From positions 1-33,439 of the forward strand of contig JAFQBD010000064.1 in the NCBI GenBank assembly GCA_017416795.1: 33,439 nt of DNA. The letters run 5' to 3'. The notes below the pieces were generated by a model. It did not search any database. It was not told where the DNA came from and saw only the letters and a list, made by a program, of their open reading frames with translations. This stretch comes from Bacillota bacterium. GTDB taxonomy: Bacteria; Bacillota; Clostridia; Peptostreptococcales; Anaerovoracaceae. Both the position numbers and the translations under genes were made by a program. This document shows, piece by piece, positions 13,941 through 22,224 of this stretch (within the stretch, counting starts at the first letter, position 1; each line of letters opens with the position of its first letter).

Positions 13941-14021
13941 TTATCGCAGGATCATGATTATTATAAAGAATATTATGATCCTCAAAATCCAACGTAATGC
14001 TATGCGCCATTTATCATTCAT
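13941..14021 (-). CDS. Very small hydrophobic peptide (26 aa)
   Basis: The minus strand has AAAGGAG (14035-14029), seven bases, then ATG and 26 codons: MNDKWRIALRWILR followed by IIIFFIIIMILR and TAA. The first part is basic and amphipathic, and the second is a short membrane-spanning stretch bracketed by Arg. It lies 46 bases after the stop of the flavoprotein gene and six bases before a strong terminator, so it looks like the last gene of that transcript. Such peptides can tether or regulate a partner enzyme or act as type I-like toxins. Nothing here decides between these. The ribosome binding site and placement are the evidence that it is real. Confidence 0.5.
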   Translation of the reverse strand: MNDKWRIALRWILRIIIFFIIIMILR

Positions 14022-14067
14022 ATAGTTTCTCCTTTGATAATAATAGAACTATGCTTTGATAAGGTTA

Positions 14068-15354
14068 TTATAATTGGTGGTTTTGAAAAATTGTTTTTAT
14101 TGCTGATGCTGCCGATGAATAAGCGAACTGCAGGTTATATCCGCCGGTTATACCGTCCACGTCCAGGGCTTCGCCTATAGCATAAAGTCCCGGGTGTTCT
14201 TTGAATTCGAAGGTCGAGGTGCTGACCTGCTTAAGGTCTATGCCTCCGCTCGTAGCCATAGCTTTGTTAAATCCCGATACTGAATTGATAACGAACTCCT
14301 CACCTGTGAGATTACGGGCGAGGTTTTTTAATCCTTCGCCGTGGCGTTCTGTGAACAGCTGGCAGAATCTCTTCGGCAGATCGAACTCTGCAGCTATGAT
14401 GTTGGCAGGGCTTCCTTTAGCGCCGTGGAATACCTTTTTTAGTCGTTCCAAAACCTGCTCATAATTCAAAGGATGCAGGTAGTTGATCCTTAACTTACCG
14501 CCATGCTGTGCGTACTTAGATATATTGATCACCGCAGGCCCTGACATGTCTTTATGTGTAAAGAGCAGGTCTTCGCAAGTCTCTGCGATCTTTTTATCCT
14601 TATACCAGATGGATGTGTGGATACTTTCAAATGATATTCCTGACAGTTCGGCATACGGATATTCGTTGACTTGTATCGGAGTGAGCGATGGTTTCAGTTC
14701 CGTGATCTCGATGTCTAGATCGTTACGCAGCACGTTGAAGAAAGAACCATCTGAACCTGTAGTAGGGTATGAACATCCTCCTGTGGCGATTATGACAGAG
14801 TGAGCGGAGTATACCGTGATATCGCCCTTACTGTCTGTAGTGACTACTTGCCAGAGAGAAGGGCCGTTGTCAGTATCGATATTGTTGATTTCCGTCACTT
14901 CCGAGTCGCACTTCAGTTCAAATCCATTCTTTTTGGCTCTTCGAAGCAGCATATACAGAACATCATGAGCATCCATGGATTTCGGGAACACCTTGCCGTC
15001 TTCACGAGTGAATACTTCCACTCCGTTATCTTCAAGAAATTCCATAAGAGAAAGATTACTGTACTTATATAGGCAGCTCCTTATTTTATTTCCCTTATCA
15101 CCGTAACATGAGGTGAAGTCCTTGATGGAACCGGCATGTGTGATATTGCACTGTCCGCTGCCGCTCATCAGAAGCTTAGTTCCCGGGCGAGATGTTTTCT
15201 CCAGGATCAGACCTTTGAAAGAAGAGCCTTCGCCGTACGATACAGCGCCCTTTGCATGAAGGTCCGCGGCAGCGGCGGCAAAGAGGCCGGAGGCCCCTGC
15301 TCCTATGATGATCACGTCACATATTTGGTTGTTGATATTACTCATATTCTTCAT
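14068..15354 (-). CDS. BaiN/HI0933-type FAD-dependent oxidoreductase
   Basis: 428 residues. The N-terminal dinucleotide-binding fold is VIIIGAGASGLFAAAAA (14-30), followed by the family signature LLMSGSGQCNITHA around residues 60-73. Further family motifs are VIIATGGCSYPTTGSDG (about 187-203), LLFTHKDMSGPAVIN and, at the C-terminus, GLYAIGEALDVDGITGGYNLQFA, which closes the FAD site. It belongs to the HI0933-like NAD(P)/FAD oxidoreductases. One member is reported to act in bile-acid dehydroxylation steps, but most have unknown substrates, so no reaction is assigned. The start is uncertain: no Shine-Dalgarno precedes the first ATG, and a second ATG lies three codons on. It may share a transcript with the 26-codon peptide downstream. 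Confidence 0.92.
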   Translation of the reverse strand: MKNMSNINNQICDVIIIGAGASGLFAAAAADLHAKGAVSYGEGSSFKGLILEKTSRPGTKLLMSGSGQCNITHAGSIKDFTSCYGDKGNKIRSCLYKYSNLSLMEFLEDNGVEVFTREDGKVFPKSMDAHDVLYMLLRRAKKNGFELKCDSEVTEINNIDTDNGPSLWQVVTTDSKGDITVYSAHSVIIATGGCSYPTTGSDGSFFNVLRNDLDIEITELKPSLTPIQVNEYPYAELSGISFESIHTSIWYKDKKIAETCEDLLFTHKDMSGPAVINISKYAQHGGKLRINYLHPLNYEQVLERLKKVFHGAKGSPANIIAAEFDLPKRFCQLFTERHGEGLKNLARNLTGEEFVINSVSGFNKAMATSGGIDLKQVSTSTFEFKEHPGLYAIGEALDVDGITGGYNLQFAYSSAASAIKTIFQNHQL

Positions 15355-15518
15355 GCTTATATGATAAACGATAAGGTGCGGTTTGGGGAGGGGAATTCGC
15401 AGAAATACAGATAAAATCCTATAAAAACTTGTCGAAATACGATATACTAGACGAGGCGGATGCGTCGGGAAAGAGAAGAAACATATCCCGGCATATATGA
15501 CCGTTTATGGAGGATGTT

Positions 15519-17135
15519 GTGAAAAAAGATATACCGGGCATGCTGAAGCGTGCCGAAAGGTTTCAAATAATACTTATAGGTGAAGGCGTGCTTGTCGGAG
15601 CTGTGGCAGGACTTATAGTGCTGCTTTACAGAGTTGCTCTGGAATACGCAGGTCATTGGCTTAACCGAGTGCTGGAATTCGCAGGACAGAGCATCGCTTA
15701 TATGGCCGTTTGGTTCGCAGTGCTGCTGGTCATGGCATGGATCGTAAGCAGGCTGGTGAAGTTCGAGCCGATGATATCGGGAAGCGGTATCCCGCAGCTG
15801 AAGGGCGAGATGACGGGCATGTTCGATCAACGTTGGCTGAAGGTGCTGGTCGCTAAATTTGTCGGCGGTTTTTTGTGCATTTTCGGAGGTCTTGCTCTGG
15901 GTAGGGAAGGTCCGTCTATACAGATCGGTGCCATGGCAGGTAAAGGTGTATCCAAGTTTCTCGACCGCGGTAAGACTGAAGAGAGATTCCTGCTCACATG
16001 CGGTGCCAGTGCAGGCCTTGCGGCAGCATTCCATGCACCTCTTGCAGGAGTTATGTTCTCGCTGGAAGAGATCCATAAGAACTTCAGCGTATCGGTCCTG
16101 CTGTCGGTGATGACTGCATCTATCACGGCAGACTATCTCTGCTCGGTGATATTGGGAGTAGATTCCGTGTTCAGATTCGATATCGTAGCTTCGCTGCCGC
16201 CATCATATTACTGGCTGCTGCTGGTCCTGGGCGTTGTTTTAGGCGTCATGGGGGCATTCTATAACTGGTTCACACTGAAAGTCCAGGCTCTGTATAATAA
16301 ATTGAACATTTCGAAGAGCACATCGCTTAATGGCTATGCGAAGGTCGCTATACCATTCTTATGTGCAGGTGTGCTGGGCTTCACATGTCCTCAGCTTCTG
16401 GGCAGCGGACATGCGCTTATTGAAAATATGGCTGCAGGCGATATGGTCCTCGGCACTATAATATTGATATTTATCGGAAGATTCATTTTCTCAGCGGTAA
16501 GCTTCGGCTCGGGAGCGCCGGGAGGGATATTCTTCCCACTGCTCGTATTGGGAGGTTTTATCGGCGGAGCATTCGGAACAGCTGCTGCTGACTATATAGG
16601 CATGGATCCGATGTACATAAATAATTTTGTCGCACTGGCAATGGCAGGATACTTCGCGGCTATCGTCAGAGCTCCCATAACGGGAATAGTGCTCATCTTC
16701 GAGATGACGGGATCCCTCGACCAGATGCTGTCTCTTTCTGTAGTATCTGTCGTGGCATATATCACAGCGACGATGCTGAGGTCAGAGCCGATCTATGAAA
16801 GCCTTCTCGACCGCTTATGGGAAAAAGTCAGGGCACAGGAAGAAGAGTCAGTTGAAGATAAGACTTCAGAAAATGAACCAAAACGCCGCCAGAAAGTCCT
16901 GGCAGAGTACGGCATACGCCACAGCTCTCCTGCTGACGGCAAGCTGATAAAAGATATAGACTGGCCTGATAATTGTCTGCTGGTGGCTATACAGCGAGGC
17001 GAGAAGGAGATAATACCTAAAGGACAGACGAGACTTCAGGCAGGTGATATCATCGTCACCATGACAGATGAACGCGACGAAGTCTACGTCTATGAAAGAT
17101 TGGAGAAAATATGCAGGGAAACCATGAGCAGATAA
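15519..17135 (+). CDS. ClC-type Cl-/H+ antiporter with C-terminal TrkA-C domain
   Basis: About 538 residues. The ClC core (to about residue 430) has the selectivity-filter motifs GSGIPQ, GREGPSIQIGA with the external gating Glu, and GAPGGIFFP. FSLEEIHKNF keeps the internal proton Glu, which points to an H+-coupled exchanger rather than a channel or a fluoride ClC. The C-terminal about 75 residues (LIKDIDWPDNCLLVAIQRGE ... GDIIVTMTDERDE) form a TrkA-C (RCK_C) ligand-binding domain. An ATG at 15507 is in frame, but GGAGG (15509-15513) overlaps it. The GTG at 15519 lies five bases after that GGAGG and is the more likely start. Its 3' end overlaps the next gene by 25 bases. Roles in acid or chloride stress are usual for the family. 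Confidence 0.93.
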   Translation: MKKDIPGMLKRAERFQIILIGEGVLVGAVAGLIVLLYRVALEYAGHWLNRVLEFAGQSIAYMAVWFAVLLVMAWIVSRLVKFEPMISGSGIPQLKGEMTGMFDQRWLKVLVAKFVGGFLCIFGGLALGREGPSIQIGAMAGKGVSKFLDRGKTEERFLLTCGASAGLAAAFHAPLAGVMFSLEEIHKNFSVSVLLSVMTASITADYLCSVILGVDSVFRFDIVASLPPSYYWLLLVLGVVLGVMGAFYNWFTLKVQALYNKLNISKSTSLNGYAKVAIPFLCAGVLGFTCPQLLGSGHALIENMAAGDMVLGTIILIFIGRFIFSAVSFGSGAPGGIFFPLLVLGGFIGGAFGTAAADYIGMDPMYINNFVALAMAGYFAAIVRAPITGIVLIFEMTGSLDQMLSLSVVSVVAYITATMLRSEPIYESLLDRLWEKVRAQEEESVEDKTSENEPKRRQKVLAEYGIRHSSPADGKLIKDIDWPDNCLLVAIQRGEKEIIPKGQTRLQAGDIIVTMTDERDEVYVYERLEKICRETMSR

Positions 17136-17731
17136 ATAGTCTGAACAGCGGGCTCATATACACTACAGAGCGATATGAGGCCATCGTTTCAGTCGACCAT
17201 TACCTTGACAAGTATGTAGATGTGGATACATTTCTTCAGGCCTGCAAGGCATGTCCTAATTATGAGAAGATATGGTCATGTCCGACTTACGATTTTGATG
17301 TGATAGAATACTGGAAGAAATATAAGACGCTTGAGCTGACTGCTATCAAGATCATCTTCGATGAAGCTGTGGCAGGCAAGAAGCTGACTAAAGAAGAACA
17401 GGAAGAGATAACGAAGAACTCCATATGGGAAGTAAAGGCACAGCTTGCGGAAGAGCTTTATGAAAGAGAAAAAGCCGTGCCGGGAAGCATAAGCCTATCA
17501 GCAGGAAGCTGCACCCTTTGCAAAGGCTCAGGCACGCACGCCGAAGGATTCTGCTCTCGTCTAAAAGGCGAACCGTGCAGATACCCTGATAAAATGCGCT
17601 ACTCCATCGAATCCCTTGGCGGCAATGTGGGAACGACACTCAGTGAACTTATGGAGATAGAGCTTGAATGGATACAGGAAGGCAGGATGCCGTCATATTT
17701 CGTGCTGGTGAGCGGATTGTTGAGGCCGTGA
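17111..17731 (+). CDS. DUF2284 predicted metal-binding protein
   Basis: 206 residues with the DUF2284 cysteine pattern: CKACPNY...WSCP near residues 45-58, SCTLC near 133-137, CSRLKGEPCRYPDKMRYSIES near 148-168, and a conserved GG with Thr in LGGNVGTTL. The Cys arrangement suggests an Fe-S cluster or zinc, but no member that I know of has an assigned reaction. It starts inside the end of the ClC gene (GGAG at 17102-17105) and is followed after four bases by a QueG-like Fe-S protein. The coupling implies coordinated synthesis. DUF2284 proteins often accompany Fe-S redox proteins, so a redox role is an inference. Confidence 0.85.
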   Translation: MQGNHEQINSLNSGLIYTTERYEAIVSVDHYLDKYVDVDTFLQACKACPNYEKIWSCPTYDFDVIEYWKKYKTLELTAIKIIFDEAVAGKKLTKEEQEEITKNSIWEVKAQLAEELYEREKAVPGSISLSAGSCTLCKGSGTHAEGFCSRLKGEPCRYPDKMRYSIESLGGNVGTTLSELMEIELEWIQEGRMPSYFVLVSGLLRP

Positions 17732-17735
17732 TAAT

Positions 17736-18572
17736 ATGGATATAAGAAAGAGCATAATAGAAGAAATAAGAATATTTGTTGCTGAAGAAAATGAAGCATG
17801 CAGTATGGGTGCTGTCTGGCAGGAGCCGATAGTAGGATTTGCAGATGCAAAGAACGAGTATATCGGCAGGTTAAGAGAAATCGTACATCCCGATCATCAG
17901 ATGCCGGAAGAAGTGATGGCAGATGCCGGGACGGTGATCTGTTACTTCGTGCCTTTCGCAGAGTGGGTGGCGAAGAGTAATGTAGGCGGTGCCAATGATG
18001 GCTGCGGCAGTGTGACGAACATGTCCTCCCCGCAGTGGGCGGAGAGTTATGAGCTGACCAATGCCATGATGGCAAGGCTCAATGAACATCTCATTGAAAC
18101 CATCCATAATATGGGGTATGAGGCTAAAACGGCACCTGAGGCAGCCGTGTTTTACAGGGATGAAGTGATCAGTCACTGGTCGTTCAGGCATATAGCTTAT
18201 GCAGCAGGTCTCGGGACATTCGGCCTCAACAATATGCTGATAACAGACAAGGGATGCAGCGGCAGATATAACTGCCTCGTGACAAACCTTGAGGTAGAAG
18301 CAGACAGCCCGAAAAAAGAAGAGGCGTGCCTTTACATAAAGGATGGCACATGCGGGGCATGTATGGTAAAATGTCCGGCAGGGGCAATAAGTCCTGACGG
18401 ATTCGACAGACATAAGTGTTATGAGCAGTGTCTGAAAAATGCAGCCGTATATACCGGATTCGGCAGTTCATATGCTGAAACGACAGAAAATGATGCCGCA
18501 CCGACATACGGGTCTGAAGTCTGCGGCAAATGTATCGCGGGGATGCCATGTGCATATAGAGAGGTGAAATGA
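17736..18572 (+). CDS. Epoxyqueuosine reductase-like iron-sulfur protein
   Basis: 278 residues related to QueG (COG1600-like). RHIAYAAGLGTFGLNNMLITDKG near residues 151-173 is the signature region. It is followed by a ferredoxin-like cluster site, CGACMVKCPAGAI with KCYEQC, and a last group CGKCIAGMPC. True QueG uses cobalamin and two 4Fe-4S clusters to reduce epoxyqueuosine in tRNA. This protein is shorter than typical QueG (about 350-380), lacks the C-terminal HEAT-like part, and sits with DUF2284 rather than queuosine genes. A paralogue with another substrate is therefore more likely. Its stop overlaps the start of murE (ATGATG). The fold call is firm; the substrate is unknown. Confidence 0.82.
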   Translation: MDIRKSIIEEIRIFVAEENEACSMGAVWQEPIVGFADAKNEYIGRLREIVHPDHQMPEEVMADAGTVICYFVPFAEWVAKSNVGGANDGCGSVTNMSSPQWAESYELTNAMMARLNEHLIETIHNMGYEAKTAPEAAVFYRDEVISHWSFRHIAYAAGLGTFGLNNMLITDKGCSGRYNCLVTNLEVEADSPKKEEACLYIKDGTCGACMVKCPAGAISPDGFDRHKCYEQCLKNAAVYTGFGSSYAETTENDAAPTYGSEVCGKCIAGMPCAYREVK

Positions 18573-20083
18573 TGAAATTAAGTAAACTTTGTGAAAGAAT
18601 AGACTTCGAACTGCTGCAGGGCAGCATGGAAACTGAGGTGGCCGATGTCATCTACGATTCCAGAAACATAACAGAAGGAACAATGTTCGTATGCATGGTG
18701 GGAGCTGTGACAGACGGACATAAATATATACCGGATGCTATCGAAAAGGGAGCTTCCGTCATCGTACTGGAGCGCGAAGAAGAGGCAGAGCAAATACCTG
18801 AAAATATCACAGTCATCAAGGTGGTTTCAGCAAGAAGATCGCTGGCGCTTATATCAGCAGCATACTTTGATTATCCTGCAGATAAGCTGACAACTATCGG
18901 CCTTACAGGAACTAAGGGTAAGACTACAACGACATATATAATCAGAGATGTACTGGCTCAGGCAGGCAAAAGGGCAGGCCTTATCGGAACTATCGCTATC
19001 GTATATGGCGATGAATTCATCCCTGCCAAGAACACTACGCCTGAATCTTATGAGATCCATAAGCATATGGCCAAGATGGTCGAAGCAGGCTGCGAATACG
19101 TAGTAATGGAAGTATCATCTCAAGGGTTCAAGCTGGACAGAACTGCAGGGCTGATGTTTGACTACGGTGTGTTCACAAATCTTTCACCGGATCATATCGG
19201 ACCTACAGAACATGCTGATTTCGATGAATACCTTCTCTGTAAGAGCATGTTGTTCAGACAGTGCAGAACAGGTATCGTCAATGTAGATGATAAGCATACA
19301 GACGACGTCCTCAAGTGTCACACTTGTGATGTGGTGACTTTCTCAGCAGAAAAAGAAGCTGACATTATGGCATCAGAAATAAGATTCCTCAATGAAGAAG
19401 GAAGACTGGGAATGGCGTTCAAGACAAGCGGACTTCTTGAATGCGATGCAGAGATCCATATTCCGGGATACTTCTCTGTATATAATGCGCTGACTACTAT
19501 GACAGTCTGCCAGCAGCTGGGCATTTCCGAGGAAGCTATCCTGGCAGGACTTGCAAATGTCCAGGTAAAGGGCAGGGTCGAGCTTATCAAGGTGTCAAAG
19601 GATTTCAGCCTGATCATCGACTATGCTCATAATGCTGTCAGCACAAGAAGTGTTCTTGAAACACTTAAGGAATACGATCCGCCTAGGCTCATCGCCCTGT
19701 TCGGATGCGGCGGCAACAGATCTAAGGTGAGAAGATATGATATAGGAGAGGTGGCCGGAGAACTGGCTGACCTTTGTATAATCACAAGCGACAATCCTAG
19801 ATTCGAGAAGGTTGCTGATATAAATAATGATATCAAGGTGGGTCTTGCCAGAAGCAACGGTAACTATATCGAGATCGAGGACAGAAGAGATGCTCTCGAA
19901 TACGCCATCACTCACGCTCAGAAAGGCGATATGATCATCACTCTCGGCAAGGGACATGAAGATTATCTGGAGATCGAAGGTAAGAAGTATCACTTCTCAG
20001 AGCATGAAGTTATCGCTGAGATCGTAGAAGATATCAAGGCAGGAAGACTTGAGATGGAAGATAAGAGTTTGAGGATGATATAA
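18569..20083 (+). CDS. murE: UDP-N-acetylmuramyl-tripeptide synthetase (meso-DAP type)
   Basis: 504 residues, full length. It has an N-terminal UDP-MurNAc-binding domain (DSRNITEGTMFVCMVGA), the ATP loop GLTGTKGKTTTTY near residues 112-124, and a central ligase domain with NTTPESY, VMEVSSQG and FTNLSPDHIG. The C-terminal domain has DYAHN, FGCGGNRSKVRR, ITSDNPRFEKV and LGKGHEDYLEIEG. The DNPR motif is the marker for adding meso-diaminopimelate rather than lysine to UDP-MurNAc-Ala-Glu. It acts in the cytosol in peptidoglycan synthesis. Two adjacent ATGs overlap the previous stop; the second (18572) has the better distance to GAGG at 18561-18564. It lies outside any cell-division cluster. A terminator follows. 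Confidence 0.95.
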   Translation: MMKLSKLCERIDFELLQGSMETEVADVIYDSRNITEGTMFVCMVGAVTDGHKYIPDAIEKGASVIVLEREEEAEQIPENITVIKVVSARRSLALISAAYFDYPADKLTTIGLTGTKGKTTTTYIIRDVLAQAGKRAGLIGTIAIVYGDEFIPAKNTTPESYEIHKHMAKMVEAGCEYVVMEVSSQGFKLDRTAGLMFDYGVFTNLSPDHIGPTEHADFDEYLLCKSMLFRQCRTGIVNVDDKHTDDVLKCHTCDVVTFSAEKEADIMASEIRFLNEEGRLGMAFKTSGLLECDAEIHIPGYFSVYNALTTMTVCQQLGISEEAILAGLANVQVKGRVELIKVSKDFSLIIDYAHNAVSTRSVLETLKEYDPPRLIALFGCGGNRSKVRRYDIGEVAGELADLCIITSDNPRFEKVADINNDIKVGLARSNGNYIEIEDRRDALEYAITHAQKGDMIITLGKGHEDYLEIEGKKYHFSEHEVIAEIVEDIKAGRLEMEDKSLRMI

Positions 20084-20126
20084 AATACTCAGTATAAATA
20101 AATGTAATAAACGTTGGAATTTCAAC

Positions 20127-20167
20127 GAAAACGCACAGTTACGAAAACGGTGCGTTTTCTTTTTTTG
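20127..20167 (+). terminator. Terminator after murE
   Basis: GAAAACGCAC (20127-20136) pairs with GTGCGTTTTC (20150-20159), followed by TTTTTTT. A smaller hairpin, CGTTG/CAACG, lies directly before it (20112-20126). Confidence 0.9.
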
Positions 20168-20187
20168 CTAAAAAAAGAAAAAAATAC

Positions 20188-20216
20188 TTTACAAGTGGAT
20201 AAAAATAGTATAGTAT
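20188..20216 (+). promoter_or_regulatory. Promoter of the acyl-CoA dehydrogenase fusion / fprA operon
   Basis: TTTACA (20188-20193), a 17-base spacer and TAGTAT (20211-20216). It is the only good promoter before the fusion gene and leaves an untranslated leader of roughly 85 bases. Confidence 0.7.
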
Positions 20217-20251
20217 GACACCAAGACGATAAGTGGATAAAGTTAGTCCAC
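20194..20251 (+). promoter_or_regulatory. Candidate operator: repeated AAGTGGATAAA with inverted repeat
   Basis: AAGTGGATAAA occurs at 20194-20204, inside the promoter spacer, and at 20231-20241, just after the start site. The second copy forms an inverted repeat GTGGA-N9-TCCAC (20233-20251). Sites flanking the start point suggest a dimeric repressor. It does not match a PerR or Fur box as I know them. Confidence 0.45.
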
Positions 20252-20308
20252 ATTGAATAAAGAAATTATACCAACAGTAATCATAAACAACGTGAAGGAG
20301 GTATGTGC

Positions 20309-22213
20309 ATGTTATTCAGAACGACAGAAAAGCATGAAGAATTCAGAGCTAAGATCAGAGAATTCGCAGAAGCGGAGATCAAGCCGATAGCGTTCATGCT
20401 GGATCAGAATAATGAGTTCCCGGATGAAGCAGTGAAGAAACTGGGACAGATGGGCATCATGGGATTGCCATTCCCTAAGGAGTATGGCGGGGCAGGTGAA
20501 GATATCCTGACGTATGCTATAGCCGTAGAGGAACTGGCAAGAGTAGACGGTGGTGCAGGAGTTATCCTTTCCGCTCACGTATCTCTGGGAGCATATCCGT
20601 TATTCGCTTTCGGTACGGAAGAACAGAAACAGAAATATCTGGTGCCGCTGGCTAAGGGAGAGAAGATCGGAGCATTCGGGCTGACCGAGCCGAACGCAGG
20701 AAGTGATGCAGGCGGTACAGAAACTACAGCCGTGCTTAACGGAGATCACTACATCCTCAACGGAGGCAAGATTTTCATCACCAACGCACCTAAGGCAGAT
20801 ACATATATCGTATTCGCCGTTACAACACCGGGTATCGGTACAAGAGGAATCAGTGCATTCATCGTAGAAAAAGGCTGGGAAGGATTTGAATACGGTGACC
20901 ACTACGACAAAATGGGTATCCGTTCATCTACGACAGCAGAACTTATCTTCAACGATGTGAAAGTTCCTAAGGAAAACCTGCTGGGCAAGGAAGGCGAAGG
21001 ATTCAAGATCGCTATGAGCACGCTGGACGGAGGGCGTATCGGCATCGCTGCACAGGCTCTCGGTATCGCGCAGGGCGCTTTTGAAAGAGCAGTCGAATAC
21101 GCTAAGGAAAGAGAACAGTTCGGTATGCCTATCGCGTTCCAGCAGATCAACTCTTTTAAGATCGCAGATATGGCGACAAAGATCAGATGTGCCAGATTCC
21201 TGGTTTACAGTTCGGCTGAGCTGAAGGAGCAGCATGAGCCTTATGGCATGGAAAGTGCAATGGCTAAGCAGTATGCTTCTGATATCTGTCTGGAAGTTGT
21301 AAACGATGCGCTCCAGATCCACGGAGGAAACGGCTTCCTCAAGGGAATGGAAGTTGAAAGAGCATACAGAGATGCTAAGATCACTACTATCTATGAAGGA
21401 ACTAATGAGATCCAGAGAGTAGTTATCGCATCACACATTTTAGGCAAGGCACCTAAGCAGGAGGGCAGCAAGCTCAAGCCTAAGGGCCCTATCACAGGAA
21501 ACAGAAAGAAAGTCATGATCGACGGCGACACAGCTCAGGCCAAGGTAGATAAACTGGTAGAAGCACTGAAGAATGACGGTTTTGATTTCACTGTAGGAAT
21601 CGATATCGATACACCTATCGCACTGGCAGACAGAGTTGTCAGCGCAGGCAAGGGTATCGGCGACAAGAAGAATATGAAGCTGATCGAAGAACTGGCAGTA
21701 CAGGCAGGGGCGGCAGTAGGCTCATCCAGACCTGTAGCGGAAACACTCAAGTATGTGCCTCTCGACAGATACGTGGGAATGTCCGGTCAGAAATTCAACG
21801 GCAACTTATATATAGCATGTGGTATCTCAGGCGCGGGACAGCACCTGAAGGGTATCAAGGGAGCGACTACTATCGTCGCTATCAACAAAAACAAGAATGC
21901 GCCTATTTTCAAAAATGCAGACTATGGTATCGTAGGAGATCTGATGGAGATCCTGCCTCTGCTGGCTAACGCTCTCGATAACGGCGAACCTAAGAAACCG
22001 GCACCGCCTATGCAGAAGATGAGAAAGGCGACACCTAAGAAGGAAGCACCGCCATGGAAGCTCCACGTTTGCCAGGGCTGCGGATACGAATACGATCCGG
22101 CAGTAGGCGACCCTGAAGGAGGAGTATCACCTGGAACATTGTTCGAAGCTCTGCCTGAAGAGTGGATCTGTCCTGACTGCGGCGAAAGCAAGGATGAGTT
22201 CATTGAAAGTTAA
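20309..22213 (+). CDS. Acyl-CoA dehydrogenase - EtfA FAD domain - rubredoxin fusion
   Basis: 634 residues in three parts (numbered here from the ATG at 20303; subtract two for the preferred start). Residues 1-380 are a complete acyl-CoA dehydrogenase: [42 protein letters not shown] and IYEGTNEIQ, with Glu365 as the likely catalytic base. Residues about 440-560 match the C-terminal FAD domain of electron-transfer flavoprotein alpha: [50 protein letters not shown] and ADYGIVGD. After a Pro/Lys linker, residues 585-636 are a rubredoxin with Cys590, 593, 623 and 626. AAGGAGG (20295-20301) is one base from the first ATG but seven from 20309, which fixes the start. FprA follows after 11 bases. Electrons could pass from acyl-CoA through two FADs to rubredoxin and then FprA. 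No EtfB is nearby. Confidence 0.92.
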   Translation: MLFRTTEKHEEFRAKIREFAEAEIKPIAFMLDQNNEFPDEAVKKLGQMGIMGLPFPKEYGGAGEDILTYAIAVEELARVDGGAGVILSAHVSLGAYPLFAFGTEEQKQKYLVPLAKGEKIGAFGLTEPNAGSDAGGTETTAVLNGDHYILNGGKIFITNAPKADTYIVFAVTTPGIGTRGISAFIVEKGWEGFEYGDHYDKMGIRSSTTAELIFNDVKVPKENLLGKEGEGFKIAMSTLDGGRIGIAAQALGIAQGAFERAVEYAKEREQFGMPIAFQQINSFKIADMATKIRCARFLVYSSAELKEQHEPYGMESAMAKQYASDICLEVVNDALQIHGGNGFLKGMEVERAYRDAKITTIYEGTNEIQRVVIASHILGKAPKQEGSKLKPKGPITGNRKKVMIDGDTAQAKVDKLVEALKNDGFDFTVGIDIDTPIALADRVVSAGKGIGDKKNMKLIEELAVQAGAAVGSSRPVAETLKYVPLDRYVGMSGQKFNGNLYIACGISGAGQHLKGIKGATTIVAINKNKNAPIFKNADYGIVGDLMEILPLLANALDNGEPKKPAPPMQKMRKATPKKEAPPWKLHVCQGCGYEYDPAVGDPEGGVSPGTLFEALPEEWICPDCGESKDEFIES

Positions 22214-22224
22214 GGAGGTAAATC

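Noticed and set aside
20309..22213. Misassembly joining three separate genes
   Set aside because: The frame is continuous through the natural Pro/Lys-rich linker, and codon use does not change across the junctions. Neither a stop nor a second ribosome binding site separates the domains.
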